A stretch of 64,000 nucleotides of DNA, from positions 33,843,883-33,907,882 of the forward strand of contig NC_086386.1 of NCBI RefSeq assembly GCF_036588685.1. Direction: 5' to 3'. A program made the position numbers and the translations under genes. Below are positions 44,085-56,762 of this stretch, one piece after another; the first letter of the stretch is position 1; each line of letters begins with the position of its first letter. The notes beneath the pieces were generated by a model. That model worked only from the letters and a program-made list of their open reading frames with translations. It was not told the DNA's origin and made no database searches. This DNA comes from Mytilus trossulus (Eukaryota; Mollusca; Bivalvia; Mytilida; Mytilidae).

Positions 44085-47000
44085 TCAATATCTACTCTGG
44101 TGAATTAACTGGTTTAATTTTTCTTCTTTAGCCCTCCGACAATGTGATTGCTGAAATAAAAGTAATATTGCAATCAAAGATATTTATGAATGTATTATAT
44201 AAGACATAATAACATGTATCTTATTTTTTTAGCAATATGTTAAAGTCATAAGAAACGAGTGACCGGTGAAAAATAATGTTCTTCCAATTCTTGAACCAAC
44301 GTATACAAACATCATAAACTTAGTCTTCTGTACTCGAATTTATCATTTTTTTCGTGTAAATTTTGTATATCGTCAAATTTTTTTTAATCGGTCAGTGTTG
44401 TTGTGAAAATATGGCAGGTAATTAAAGTTCGTGTTTTGAAGCCGAAGTTTAACGATTGTCACCTGTTTGTCAACAATTGACAAAAAATAAACAAACAGCA
44501 TGGAAATTGAGCACGTGTTTAACATGTAAATACAGATAATAGTTTATTTTAAGGACATCCATGCGTATTGTGGTCACCAGATTTTTACGAGATGGGTCAC
44601 ACTGAGGTCACCTTGCATACGGAAGCAATTCAAATAGAGTAAACTTCTTCTAAATATGAATAAATTAAAGAATTTTCTTCAGAAAAAAGTATATGTACAT
44701 AAGTTTTATAATGAAAACTATCCATTGAGTTATAAAAAACATATGCATTATTTTTTTTTGACTTGAGGTTTCTTATGACTTTAACAAAAAAAATTAGTAA
44801 AGAGAAATTTTTAAATAGAATCATTGCCCAAAATAATATTTTGCCAGTGAATAAATAAACATATAATAATCTTGATGTTAAAATATCTATTTTGATAATG
44901 GTTGTGCTCTGTATAATTCTTAGCAAGTACCAATAAGTACCAGTCAAATAATCATGGTTTTGTGTACTTTTCTAGTTTATTATTGAAATTTCTGTCATGT
45001 AATGACTGTATAACCAACAGAAACAGTATATTTCAAACCAACACTGTGATGTTTTATTTAAGTACTGGTACATTGTTCCAACATATGGATTTTAGAAAAT
45101 AAGTGATAAATCACACACATATTGTATCTTCTTCATTAAAATAATTGTCTAATTCTATTAGCAAGTGTAAGGTATTGCTGTTGAATGAAAAAGTCTAAAA
45201 TGAAAGAAAATCATATTGTTAAATGCAATCTTACCATTCTTATCTGGAGAAACTTTTGTGTAAATTCATCAATCTCCATCTTTTCTGAAAATTAAAAATC
45301 ATACCATTTTTTTAAGTTGAATAAACAAAAACAAAAAATAACAAGAATTTCATTTCAAGTATAAGGTTCAGCTGTTCTATGTACAACTTCAGGGTTGTCT
45401 GTTCATATATTCTAATCTAATCAATATTATCAGATTATTACATGGCATTTTTCATATCGCATGTATTATCAGCCCTAGGTTCAATATCAGCCCAAGAGCC
45501 GCATGGCTCGAGGGCTGATATTGACCGAGGGTTGATAATACATGCGATATGAAAAATGACATGTTATGATCTTTTTATCATATGCTTCAACAATGGAGAA
45601 AAATCACAGATTCATATATTGATCATTTTACGTGGTTCCCAAATAGAAGTTCAAAGAGTGAAAAGTTCACGGACGTCGGACTCCAAATTTAGTACATTCG
45701 ATATGAAATCTTTCTATCAGATGCCTCAACAGAAAAAAAAAAATTAATATGGACGAAACGACAAAAGAAATTATTCAAAAATATACATAATGAACACTGT
45801 TTGAAAAAAAATTATGTTTGAAACTTTAAAAAAACGCATTTATTTAATAATTTGATTTTTTTTTTTTTTTTTATTATTTTACAAAATATACTTTCCAGTA
45901 TCCAAATAATTGTTTCGTTAATAAAATTGAGATTGTACACTACTTTGTAAGTTTTTTAGTGAAAATGTAGCATTGAGGTATATTTTCCGGAATTTGCCGA
46001 GCATCACCGGAATGCCATGCGATAACGTTACGGAAAGGCATGTGATAACACTCGAAGCATGTGATAAACTTTTCATATCAGCCCGCTAAGCACCAATTCG
46101 AAAAATATGGAATTTACGTTGATTTAATGATATTATCATACAGTAAAAATCATATGTTATTTAGTCTAAGTATATGATAAAAGACATTATTATATGAGGT
46201 GTATAAATGCACATCTAAAAGTAACTTTTTTATTGGCACAGACCCTTTCATATTTTTGTATGGTAAGCTAGAAGAGGTCACTTATCAAATAATTTTAGAA
46301 GTATAAGAGATTTGCATTGTGTGCAACCGACCCAAAACTTAGTAAGTTACAAACTTTGAAAATTTCTATTTACTAGTAGATAGAAGGTGTCAGTGAATTG
46401 TATCCCAATAATGAAGCAATTATTCTAAAACATTCCCTTCTCCCACTTATACCAATGCATTATCATCATATAAATTTTGTGACTTCTCAAAATGTCTCTG
46501 CTCTTGTATGAATATATACAAAAAATTGTTAAGCCCAGAAGATCAAAAAACATTTTAATACACAATGTACTTACTATTTAAAAATTCATCTACAATTTTT
46601 TCAGATTCTTCCTCTGCCTCCATTAATGCGACTTTCATGTTCGTCTGAATGTTTGTTGGATGGAATGTATCAGACAGTGACATAAGCTTCTCTTGATCTC
46701 GCTCAAATTCTTCCCTTGATCTTTCAAAAAGTTGATTCTGAAAGCAATAGTTGTCTTCAATGTATACACTATATAAGATTAGCTGAATCATGGAAAGGTT
46801 TTCAGAGATTATTAAAAAAAAATTGCAGGTGGTTGTGAAGTTATGAAGTTAAATGACACTTATGGATGTACATTTACTTAATAGGTGAGGCTTCAGAATT
46901 TGTGTCAAATGTTTGATCCCCTCAGTGTTTTCTCTACAATACAAGGTGAAATATTTTTCCCCATGACACCCATTTATTTTTTTCATATAAAACTTAATAG

Positions 47001-50000
47001 GTCATAAAGGGTCATTTAGCAAAATTTAAGCAGATTCTTGATTTTCTTTCTTTTGATTTGAGACCCAAAAAACACCAATGCAAATTCAAAGTAAAAGTCT
47101 GAGGGAGTCATATTTTCAAAATAAAATATCTCGAAAAGGAAATCAATGACATATTTAGAAATCCACAGTAGTGTTTCTAATCTATTCTAAAATAATTTAA
47201 TTTCTCCTTGTCTACAGTTTTATAAAACACCTTTACCTTTTCACCAACCCATTGTCTCATCTGTTGAATCTTTGGTTTCTTCGATAAATTTTCTTCTGTA
47301 AAATAATTATTTTAATGGATCTTTATGCTAAGTAAATTTAGTACAAAGTATCTTTAGTTAATGAATAGCTATTTATGTTTTGATAAAAAGTAGGTGTTTT
47401 CTATCTGAACAATGATAACAAGTTCTTGTTGAATTTTAGCGTATCTCAAATTCATTCAAAAAACTATTCTTATACATAAATAGGACAAAGGTATACAAAA
47501 ATTAAGCATTTTATTCTTCAAACATACATTGTTTTGATTACATGTATCAAACAGATTGCTGAATGTAAACATTTTCATACCTGTGGATTCTTTTTTATTC
47601 TGAGATATTCCTGCTTAGAAAAAATATTATCTGTTCCTTTCAATCAATTCAAAAAGTATTTTGAAAACTTAATCAAATAGTTTTCACGTCTTTAAAACTA
47701 TCTCTACCACATTTAGATAACTCCAAAAATAAAACAGACAACATTTGCATACTTACTAGCTAGTTCTATACATTCACTAGATAATTTTTCTCTGTCTTCT
47801 TTCATTTTTGATACTTCTGACATTTTTTGTATCATTTCTAAGATTTTGTCTTCTTCATTTAATAATCCATTTAATTCTGTAAGACTGTAAAACAAATAAA
47901 AGATATACACTCAATGTCAACAAAGCTAACAATTTACGACTTAACCTTTTCTAGTACAGAATCAATTTAGTATGTTAACAATTACAAGCTTGGATGTGAC
48001 AAACATGAAAATCTTTTTTTTATGTCACACATATGAAAATGTGGGGTGACATATTGCTTTTCCTCCTTTTCTTTGATTTATTTTTAACACAAAAGTTCAT
48101 TGTTTTAGTTTCTTAGATTTGGGAACTACTTAGAATTTGGCATGTTGTATAGGCACTCTTCTATCAATGGAGACGATACACTGACTTAAATATGATTTGT
48201 TTTGATGTGTTGTTTGGTTGCTGTCTAGATTAGGTATTACCAACATCTCATTTCATTCATATTTGACTGGTACCTTTTAGTTTTTAATTCTGGGAAGGCA
48301 GCAAACACATCTGGTAACCTTAATTCATCATCTGGTACCTGTAAAAATAAATAAAACAATTATAAAGACTAGATTCATACATATTGGTGAGATTAAGAAA
48401 CGACCAAAATGTGTTTTATCAATGCAAAACAGGTGAATGAATGAACACTAGGCTAAAATTGATTTTTCACTTCCAATTACTGTACTGAAACTTAATAATA
48501 TTGCATTTTGGTCAACGGTACAATGTATAGGATACTCTCTCTCATTTCTGAAATTCATGTATTCAATTGTTAATATAATTAATAATGATCAAATTGTAGT
48601 TTTGCCTTATCAAAATTGTTTCAGCAAACCCATATGTTATATATCAATAAGAAATATAGCAAAAATGTTTTTTTTTTTAATCTAACTGAACAAGACGTGG
48701 AATCTTACACTTGGACCAGAACTACTTGATGGAATAGTCGGTGCTGAAACTGTCTGTGGTGGGAGACTTGGTGATGTATAAGGATTATATCCACCATACA
48801 TTGGATATCCTGTGGGTCCACCTTGTGCTCCTGACTGAGGACCAGTATGTGGGTATTGCATTGGTGCTCCTGGATTGCTGTTTAAAATCAGATATATTAT
48901 AAAACTTTATTTATCAGTAAAGCAAATATTTTTCTTACATTCCAGTACACATTTTCATCATATTATGCTTTGTTTAGAAAATGTTGATTCCTTTTTTATA
49001 TCAAACATCCAATCATAAATCTTAAGTGATTTCGCATGTTACAGTTGTTTTTTGCATCTATAACAAATGAAATTGAATATCAATCTTTATTTGTCTTCAT
49101 GCTGACTTGTCTGAGAACAAGTAACTGATTTGCATTACTCTGTATCCAACTATATTCGTGGATACCAATCGTTTTTGGATTGAAAAAAAATATTTTAGTG
49201 GGTACCAATATTTGTGTGGACTCTTGTTTTCTTCGTATGTATATAGGAAATGTGTGCTATATTGAATATATAAAATTATGGCTAATGTATATCCTGAAAT
49301 TTTACATCACTCTCACATATCTCAGAAAGGGAGACAATTTGAATGTTCCTCAATGAGTATGTATAAATGTGCTATAATGATCTTACAATCCTTGAGATAC
49401 AAGTGATGGTGGACTTCTTCTGAATTCTTCTATAATGCTCTGTGTGATCTGGCCTAGACTAGAATGCATTGTAAACTGAAAATAAAAAGTTTGTCAAAAT
49501 GATGGAAAATGAAAAAGCTTAAAAAACAATAGACCACTTTCGAGTTCATCCTTTACTGGAAAAAAATCATCAATTATGCACGCCTTTATGACATCATTTA
49601 CCATATAGAAGGGATCACCTGTATCCCTGCATTATTTATGTTCATCAAGCGTCTTAGTGATTTTCGTTGTGCAGGATATACTAGAAATAATGTTTATTCT
49701 GTAGGTACTTAATCATTATTTCCTAATGACCGGAGTGCTGATTGTCAATTAAGAGAATTCAATTTGCCGAATAGTTCATGCAAAACAGTATTACAGTTTT
49801 CCAACCAATTGCTCTACATTGGAAATGGAAGTGACGTTGCCCCTAAACGCAAGAATGATGTCCACTAAAACCAGAGTTTTTGATGGAAATGTATAGAACT
49901 CGAAAGTTGTCTATCAATTTGTTTTTATAAGCTTATTATCAGTTTGTTCGAATGAATCAAATATTGTATTTGGTCTTTGCTTAATAGTTTTTTCCTAACA

Positions 50001-53000
50001 CTTGTCTACAATGTTTGTTTAAAAATCTAAACGTTTTACCTCCACAGCAATTAACAGCAATTAACACAGAGGTTTCAACTATATAAAGAGTTGTGAACAT
50101 TTTAAATAAGATTCTCAAATGAACATGGTTTGCCTGATAGGAAAACTACAAATGTGAAATAGGCAATAATGTCTACCACAAAATAATTTCAATCTTTGAA
50201 GTGCTTTTAAGCATTTAGAAATAATTCCACCTTTCCTTTAAAAGACAATTTTTAAACATTTTTACACAATTATGACCAACAATCAACTTAACGTCAGTTA
50301 AGAGCTCTACATACCTTATGTTGACCTTGATGAATTGTACATATCATGCCTGGCTCTAAATAAAATTTACTTAGATACTTACTTACTATAAACAATGATA
50401 GAATTTACTGTTAATAACTTACAGAACTTAAACTTGGACAACCAATCAGCTTGCCTTGTGTATCCACCCATGAATGATTAACCAATGGTTCTACAGTAAC
50501 CGTAGGTGGATCTTGTGGAAACTGTGGAGGAAGTGTGCTAAAATAAAAAAAATATGTATGCTGAATGTTTTGTTGCTACTTGGCAAGTTTAAAAGATTAT
50601 AAATTCTAAGATTTCATTTATTGTATCTCTAGCCTGTCAACTCTGTGGATATTCCAAGTCATGAATCTAGCCTGTCAACTCTGTGGTTATTCCAAGTCCA
50701 GAATCTGAAGTTCAGTGCACATGATTGTTGTTGATTGTTGTTTACAATATTTTGTTTTTGGCAATATGTTGTTTTCTCTTTTAAAATGTTTCGAATTGGG
50801 TCATGCTTTTTTATAGCGCACTTTACAGTATAACTTTGTTGTGGTTATAGTTGAAGGTTTTACTAAACAGTGACATGTAGTTGTTTACATATACATCCTC
50901 TCTTATCTCTGGTTGACAGAACTTTGTCTCATTTGAAATCAAACCTTACATACCCTAATAAACAGTATTGTGTTAAGTGTAATTCATTTGAAAGTAAGAG
51001 CATTGTGTTTTCCTAAGCCTAAAACACAATGCTCTAAGGTTTTTAAGAACAGACAGTATATCAGCTAAAAAACACAAGAACAATATATATATACAGTTAA
51101 GTGTTGGTACAATATACCCTTAGTGGTCAACTAAATTTTAAAACATAATTGGGAAATAAATACCCAAATGGAGTAAAGAAAATTATTTCCTCAATATATA
51201 TTAATAAACTTACATGACTAAAGTTATATTGTTATTATTACATCGAAATGTTACTCTGTATTCTGTGTTTGGAATTATCTCACTTGGGCTGAAATGAAAA
51301 CTAGAGGCTCTCAAGAGCCTGTGTCGCTCACCTTGGTTTATGTGCATATTAAACAATGGACACAGATAAATTCATAGCAAAATTGTGTTTTGATTATGGT
51401 GATGTGTTTGTACTTCTTACTTTACTGAACATTCTTCTTGTTACAATTATCTCTATCTATAATGAACTTGGCCCAGTAATTACAGTGGAAAATATTTTCT
51501 AAAAGTCTACAAATATTTATGAAAAATGTAATAAATTGACTATAAAGGGCAATAACTCCTAAAGGGGTCAACTGACCAAATTGGTCGTGCTGACTTATTT
51601 GTAAATCTTACTTTGCTGAACATTATTGCTGTTTACTGTTTATCTCTATCTATAATATTAAACAAGATAATAACAAAAAAACAGCAAAATTTCCTAAAAA
51701 TTACCAATTCAGAGGCAGCAACCCAACAACAGGTTTTTCGATTCATCTCAAATTTTCAGAGCAGATAGATCTTGACCTGATAAACAATTTAACCCTGTTG
51801 TCAGATTTGCTCTAAATGCTTTGGTTTTTGAGTTATAAGCCAAAAACTGCATTTTACCCCTATGTTCTATTTTTAGCCATGGTGGCCATCTTGGATGGTT
51901 GACCGGGGCACCAGACACAAATTTTAAATAAGATACCCCAATGATGACTGTGGCCAAGATTTGTTTAATTTGGCCAAGTAGTTTCAGAGGAGAAGATTTT
52001 TGTAAAAGATTACTAAGATTTACGAAAAATGGTTAAAAATTGACTATAAAGGGCAATAACTCCTAAAGGGGTCAACTGACCATTTCGGTCCTGTTGACTT
52101 ATTTGTAAATCTTATTTTGCTGAACATTATTGCTGTTTACAATTTATCTCTATCTATAATATTATTCAAGATAATAACCAAAAACAGCAAAATTTCCTTA
52201 AAATTACCAATTCAGGGGCAGCAACCCAACAACGGATTGTTCGATTCATCTGAAATTTTCAGGACAGATAGATCTTGACCTGATAATCAATTTAATCCCA
52301 TGTCAGATTTGCTCTAAATGCTTTGGTTTTTGAGTTATAAGCCAAAAACTGCATTTTACCCCTATGTTCTATTTTTAGCCATGGCGGCCATCTTGGATAT
52401 TTGACCGGGTCACCGGACACAATTTTTAAACTAGATACCCAAGTGATGATTGTGGCCAAGTTTTGTTAAATTTGGCCCAGTAGTTTCAGAGGAGAAGATT
52501 TTTGTAAAAGTTAACGCCGGACGCAGGACGACGACGGACGACGACGACGACGACGGACGACGACAGACGCCGGACGCAAAGTGATGAGAAAAGCTCACTT
52601 GGCCCTTCGGGCCAGGTGAGCTAATAAAATGAAATTTACTTTAAATGCAGCATTTATACATTGTAAGACCAGGGTTACTTAATTTGTTGCTTTTCGGGTC
52701 TGTCAACAATAATAATCTAATTAAAAAAAAAAAAGAATTGACATGTTCATCTATCATTCTTCTATTGTGCACCAACCATACATGTATATATAAATAAATT
52801 ATCATTCCAGAATTATAATTAAAAATATCTGCTAAGCAGTACTTTCATGAAATTAAATTAAACTATTTAAGTAATTTAAACATTAGCAGATATGATTAAC
52901 ATGATTAACATGATTAAGGTTTACATTGTGTTTTGAAACAAAAATCTAAAAGTAATTCATAATTTGTAGTCCTAAAAGTAGACAGTCATGAAAGACCTAA

Positions 53001-54152
53001 AATACAATTCAAAGCATGAATATATATCCTTTCTCTTTATAGATATAACTTCAAATGCACTTATAATAAACACAAATTCATTAACTTTTTTTTTGTAACT
53101 TTTTCATTTCCCTCATTTACACAGAAATTTCTTTCTTGCTTAAGTTACTTCTGGTCTAGTTTGACATGAGACTATAAGTAACAATAGAACCAACATCGGA
53201 AACGTTACAGTATTTTTTTCTTTTTTAACTTAAAATATGTTAGAATTAAAAAAAATGTAATTGATACAGACTTTGTCCCCTTTAACAGGTAGCGCATGCC
53301 TCATATTAGTTTACATTGATGCCAGTACGGAAAATTCAATTTAATCGTTACTTTGCCTTTGATTATTTCGAGATTACTCTGACGTCCGACGGCTGTTTAG
53401 CCAGACAAGCTGGGGCTGTGGGATGTCAGAATATAAAATATAGAAAATTAAAGGTTTGGCAGGTAGGTGAAACTTACATAAATGAAGAGATAAATGAAAA
53501 CTGAAGAGATTGATGCCCGATTTATATAATTCCAAGGCCCTCAGTCGGCTCCAGAAGCGAGGAAGTAGCGCATCTATTTTTGGTGGGCAAATATCCACTT
53601 TTTGATATGGGACAAGCTCTGACGTCCCACGGCCCCAGCTTGTCTGGCTAAACAGCTGTCGGACGTCAGAGTAATCTCGGACTAGCCTTTGATGTGATGT
53701 GTTTGCAACTTTTTAATTATTTTGTTAAGTCTCACGCTCAAAGATGATTTTTCACAATCATCAATGTCTCCTGAAAATTGATAAAAAAAACAACATGAGG
53801 CTGTTTTTACCCGTGGGAAGAAAAAGACTTAAAAATGTGTGTTTACTATCACAGCTTGACACAGGAATAAATACATATCATTACAAATAGAAAAAAATGT
53901 AACCTCAATCAAATATTGAGATAGATGTCTAATCAAAGACAACAAGAGCAATTCAGTAAAGTATACGTATATCTAAATTCATGTAATGACTCATTTTCAA
54001 ATGATAATTCTGCAATTTCTGCAGATACTAAAAGGCATTCCTTACTTTAAATTTGCTTTTTTCAATGAATCAATTTGTTTAGTACGATGTGCCTGGAGAT
54101 TAGTTTGTGATTGTGCTGTTGACTTGGATTTGTTTCCGATTAGCCAATTCAT
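44085..54152 (-). CDS. VPS37A: VPS37A, ESCRT-I subunit
   Basis: Eleven coding exons read on the minus strand: 54152-54046, 51288-51214, 50537-50423, 49475-49387, 48877-48709, 48338-48274, 47884-47757, 47295-47237, 46737-46575, 45284-45235, 44150-44085; 361 codons, phases consistent. The start MNWLIGNKSKS parallels the vertebrate protein's short N-terminus. An inactive E2-like UEV domain covers about 25-125 (EYRVTFRCNNNNITLV, LPPQFPQDPPTVTVEP, FTMHSSLGQITQSIIEEF); no catalytic Cys is evident. A Pro/Gly/Tyr-rich linker covers about 126-185. The Mod_r domain is about 205-345 (ELNGLLNEEDKILEMI, EAEEESEKIVDEFLN, KKMEIDEFTQKFL), and the tail HCRRAKEEKL is conserved. VPS37A joins TSG101, VPS28 and MVB12 in ESCRT-I for endosomal sorting and phagophore closure. 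The exon 6 donor (GTACCA) is weak but keeps frame. A possible 30-nt cassette exon lies at 47581-47610. Confidence 0.93.
44240..44784 (-). mobile_element. TTAA-ended MITE, copy 2 (last intron of VPS37A)
   Basis: Starts TTAAAGTCATAAGAAACGAG and ends GGTTTCTTATGACTTTAA, giving about 17-bp terminal inverted repeats including TTAA. Inverted relative to copy 1 at 29598-30129. Confidence 0.88.
45441..45563. repeat. Near-perfect palindrome (foldback) in VPS37A intron 9
   Basis: Arms of about 50 bp: CATTTTTCATATCGCATGTA, ending in AATATCAGCCC, then a 20-bp centre (AAGAGCCGCATGGCTCGAGG) and the inverse arm. Related pieces (GCATGTGATAA, TTTTCATATCAGCCCGC) recur at about 46035-46090. Confidence 0.9.
47581..47610 (-). 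other. Candidate 30-nt cassette microexon of VPS37A
   Basis: On the minus strand CTAAGCAG precedes and GTATGA follows a 30-nt block (GAATATCTCAGAATAAAAAA...). In phase it would insert about ten residues (approximately RISQNKKEST) between ELA and KENLSKK of the Mod_r domain without disturbing the frame. Confidence 0.4.
49530..49913. repeat. MITE in VPS37A intron 3
   Basis: Left end TAGACCACTTTCGAGTTC, right end the inverse (GAACTCGAAAGTTGTCTA). About 384 bp, no coding frame. Confidence 0.8.
50628..50703. repeat. 38-bp tandem duplication
   Basis: TCTAGCCTGTCAACTCTGTG at 50628 and again at 50666, differing by one or two bases. Confidence 0.9.
50998..51037. repeat. Perfect 15-bp-arm hairpin in VPS37A intron 2
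   Basis: AGAGCATTGTGTTTT, loop CCTAAGCCT, AAAACACAATGCTCT. Confidence 0.85.
51301..52623. repeat. 1.3-kb molluscan repeat with internal duplication and GAC microsatellite
   Basis: Starts CTAGAGGCTCTCAAGAGCCT and ends CTTCGGGCCAGGTGAGCTAA. Two halves of about 490 bp are near-duplicates (GGGCAATAACTCCTAAAGGG at 51547 and 52050; TTTTGAGTTATAAGCCAAAA in both). A (GACGAC)n tract sits at about 52515-52575. The left boundary is only about 12 bp from the VPS37A exon 2 acceptor. Confidence 0.8.
53369..53679. repeat. Foldback element in VPS37A intron 1
   Basis: About 60-bp inverted arms: CGAGATTACTCTGACGTCCG on the left and its inverse ending GAGTAATCTCG on the right, spaced by about 190 bp. Arms include CTGTTTAGCCAGACAAGCTG. 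Confidence 0.9.
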
Positions 54153-54280
54153 AATTTCGTTTTTCAGTTCCTTCTCAAGTAAGTTTGACAGGTGCTAATT
54201 ATTCCCGGAAGTCACTGTTCGTCATCAAAAACGGGGTTCCGGTTGATCATGCGTCGCACTTGAGCGCATGAAATCACAAA
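54153..54280. promoter_or_regulatory. Candidate bidirectional promoter, VPS37A / CNOT7
   Basis: Immediately upstream of the VPS37A ATG on the divergent side. Contains an ETS-type CCCGGAAGT (54204-54212), an inverted ETS-type TTCCGGT (54237-54243) and an NRF1-like GCGCATG (54264-54270), in a locally GC-richer patch without a TATA box. Such sites are typical of housekeeping bidirectional promoters. A non-coding first exon of CNOT7 is expected nearby but was not located. Confidence 0.5.
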
Positions 54281-54828
54281 GAAATGTAGTTCATACATCA
54301 TTTTTCCGCTCGTACGTGCATATCTCCTCCTGTCTTTCACCTAAACTGAAGTTGGTGTGTATTCAAAAGAACATTGAAAAGAATCAACCACTGAAAAACC
54401 ATAAATGCTACAGCTATGCATTGAAACCTTTCTACACTTCCCGTGCATCTTGTATAGACAAATTATTTTTGTTGCACACTTGACACAAATTGCAACTTCC
54501 CACGTGCAATACATTCAATATTGTGACATATTTTAAAAAAGACCAAGTCTATAGTCATTTATTTTGTTACTTTGAGTTCTGTTGTATCATAATGTATAGA
54601 TATTTAGTCACCAAAATAACCATTATACATGTACAAATGCATGTTGATTCAAGATCTTGCCTCTTGGTTGAGTAAATCAATATATACATTCACTACCAGT
54701 TATCTTAGTCTTGCATTGGTCAAGCTTTTGATCATTACCAGCCGCTGTTTATTACATGTTTTGCATATACATTACCATTATGTAGGATTCTAAAATGTGA
54801 TTATACTTGTAGTTAGGTAAATGGTCTA

Positions 54829-54937
54829 CGCTATGGTTGTTCGTTTTTATTTATAAGTGAATTCTGATCGCTATGGTTGTTCGTTTTTAAGTGATATCTG
54901 ATCGCTATGGTTGTTTGTTTTTAAGTGAAATCTGATA
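54829..54937. repeat. Short tandem repeat, 3 units of about 34-40 bp
   Basis: CTATGGTTGTTCGTTTTTA near 54831 and 54871, with a third diverged copy near 54905. Confidence 0.8.
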
Positions 54938-55351
54938 TCAAGATTAAGTGTGATTGTATGGAAACCCTAAAGTCTAATGGTTGTTACTTGTAACAGGAAA
55001 TTATGTGGTTCAGGCAATGGTTTTCCTTAGTTGCCAAGTTCCTTTATTTTATTGACATATGACGCAGTAGCTTTTCTGATTTGAATTGGTTTTCGTTGGG
55101 TTAAGGCTTAACATTGAAGTCTGTATGATTATTAGTTTCATACTTACACAACTTTTCAGGTTGGATGAATAGTTCATACTACTTCCTATTTTTAATTGAA
55201 GTGCGATAGTGGTCAAGAAAGTGTAATGGTAACATTGCAGTAGTTAGTATATACTAAGTGGTAGTCGTTTGATTGTTTATTTCTTATAATTATTTGTTGT
55301 TCTGTATTTAAATCAGGCTGACAAACCCGCTGTTATTTTTCTCCATTTGAA

Positions 55352-55925
55352 TTATTTTATACTGTTTGTTCTGAGGTCCTTTGGTCTTATTTGAATACTA
55401 TGCAATTCAATTTTATCATTAAGATGCAATCCTCCGTCCTTAAAGGCAAAAAGAGACCTAATAGGAAGCCCTCTTACAAGAAACCTTTTATATGATTTTA
55501 TAAAAATAATGTTATATTTAGAACATACAGAAAGTAATTGCCTATTAATATTAGCACATTTAAAACCAGTTAAATCAAAATCTACAGGTCTTGGTAAATT
55601 AGAAGATGTATAAAGCTTGATATGCGGAGACAAAGATTTAAATTTTACAAATAACTCTAAAACCAGCAATGATACGATCTACAGAAAAGTCTCTTACATC
55701 GTTAGTTCCAAAATGAATAAGACAGTAAGAATAGTTACTCAAGTTTATTTCACCTTGATCCAGTTTCTTCTTAATAGTGGAAATACGATCACCACTGTAA
55801 GCTTGAAGGTCCATGTTAGAAATGCCAGATAAATGTTTACAGATTGAATCTGATAACACCAGTACATGTTTGTTGGTTGTGTCTGAAAAAATGTTATAAA
55901 AGTTTGGCCATTGACACTGCAACAA
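55352..55925 (-). pseudogene. SGNH/GDSL-hydrolase remnant of a tyrosine-recombinase element
   Basis: The minus-strand frame starting about 55925 gives NKHVLVLSDSICKHLSG (block I serine in LSDS) and CLIHFGTNDV (block III GTND). A different frame from about 55672 continues with SNLPRPVDFDLTGFKC and FKDGGLHLND (block V, D..H). The switch near 55640-55680 is a frameshift, so this copy is broken. SGNH domains accompany some tyrosine-recombinase retroelements (Ngaro/DIRS group). The recombinase piece directly upstream (55894-56091) supports that origin. Confidence 0.7.
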
Positions 55926-56091
55926 ATATTTTCTCCTGCACAGTAAAATTCAAATATAGCTTATAGGCATCACTTGCCCAGTCACCTTGTAGCTGTATCA
56001 GGTCACTAGGGACTCTAGCCTGAAAGGCAAATGACGCACCTCCCCGTCTAAAAGAATGTGTAGAGTAGGGCCATGTAAGCCAATGCTTTGG
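55894..56091 (-). pseudogene. Tyrosine recombinase C-terminal fragment
   Basis: The minus-strand frame reads WPYSTHSFRRGGASFAFQ, then LIQLQGDWASDAYKLYLNF. The H-x-x-R block (HSFR) and the downstream tyrosine in YKLYL match the C-terminal half of tyrosine recombinases. A stop (TAA) just upstream truncates it. It ends overlapping the SGNH frame. Likely a relic in the first intron of CNOT7. Confidence 0.7.
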
Positions 56092-56762
56092 TTAAAGGTC
56101 ATACATAAGTCCTCTAGTTGCATACATTAATGACTAGTTTTTGGGGAAAGAGTTTTTTATCATTGTTCAAATGAATAGCACAGACCATCACACTTTAGAA
56201 TATCAAATCATCACACTTTAGCAATGTTAGCATACCATTGTGTTTAAGATTCTTACATATATATTATTAGGGACGACATTAAAAGATTGATACAGGATAA
56301 AAAAATTAAATCAAATAGTTTGGGGGTGGGGGGTCAACATTGCCGCAAGTTTTGTTAATCTAAAATCGATTTTACATATATACATATTGGTCATTCAATT
56401 TTTCCCAAATTAAGTTAAGAGAGGGGGTGTGGGGGTCAGTGAGAAAACTATGTGAATTAAGTTTTTTTATCCTTCATTGAACTTTTGATGTCCTCCCTTA
56501 CTCTTCGGTGCTTTTTGTGCTTAAAATTGATCTATATTGTATTGTAGGATTCCCCATTCTGAATTAAATGCATTCTGAGTAGTATTTTCAAATGCAACTA
56601 TGAAAACACTTTGATCATGCTGTGTTATGTGAACTGTTGTTTATCTTTCATTGTATTTTGTGTTAATGTTGCCTGTGGTGAAAGTTGGTGATTACAGGAC
56701 TTAGGTATTACTTTTTGGGCAAAGGCTCTGATGTTATCTACTGTTAAGTTTTTTGCTGTTTG

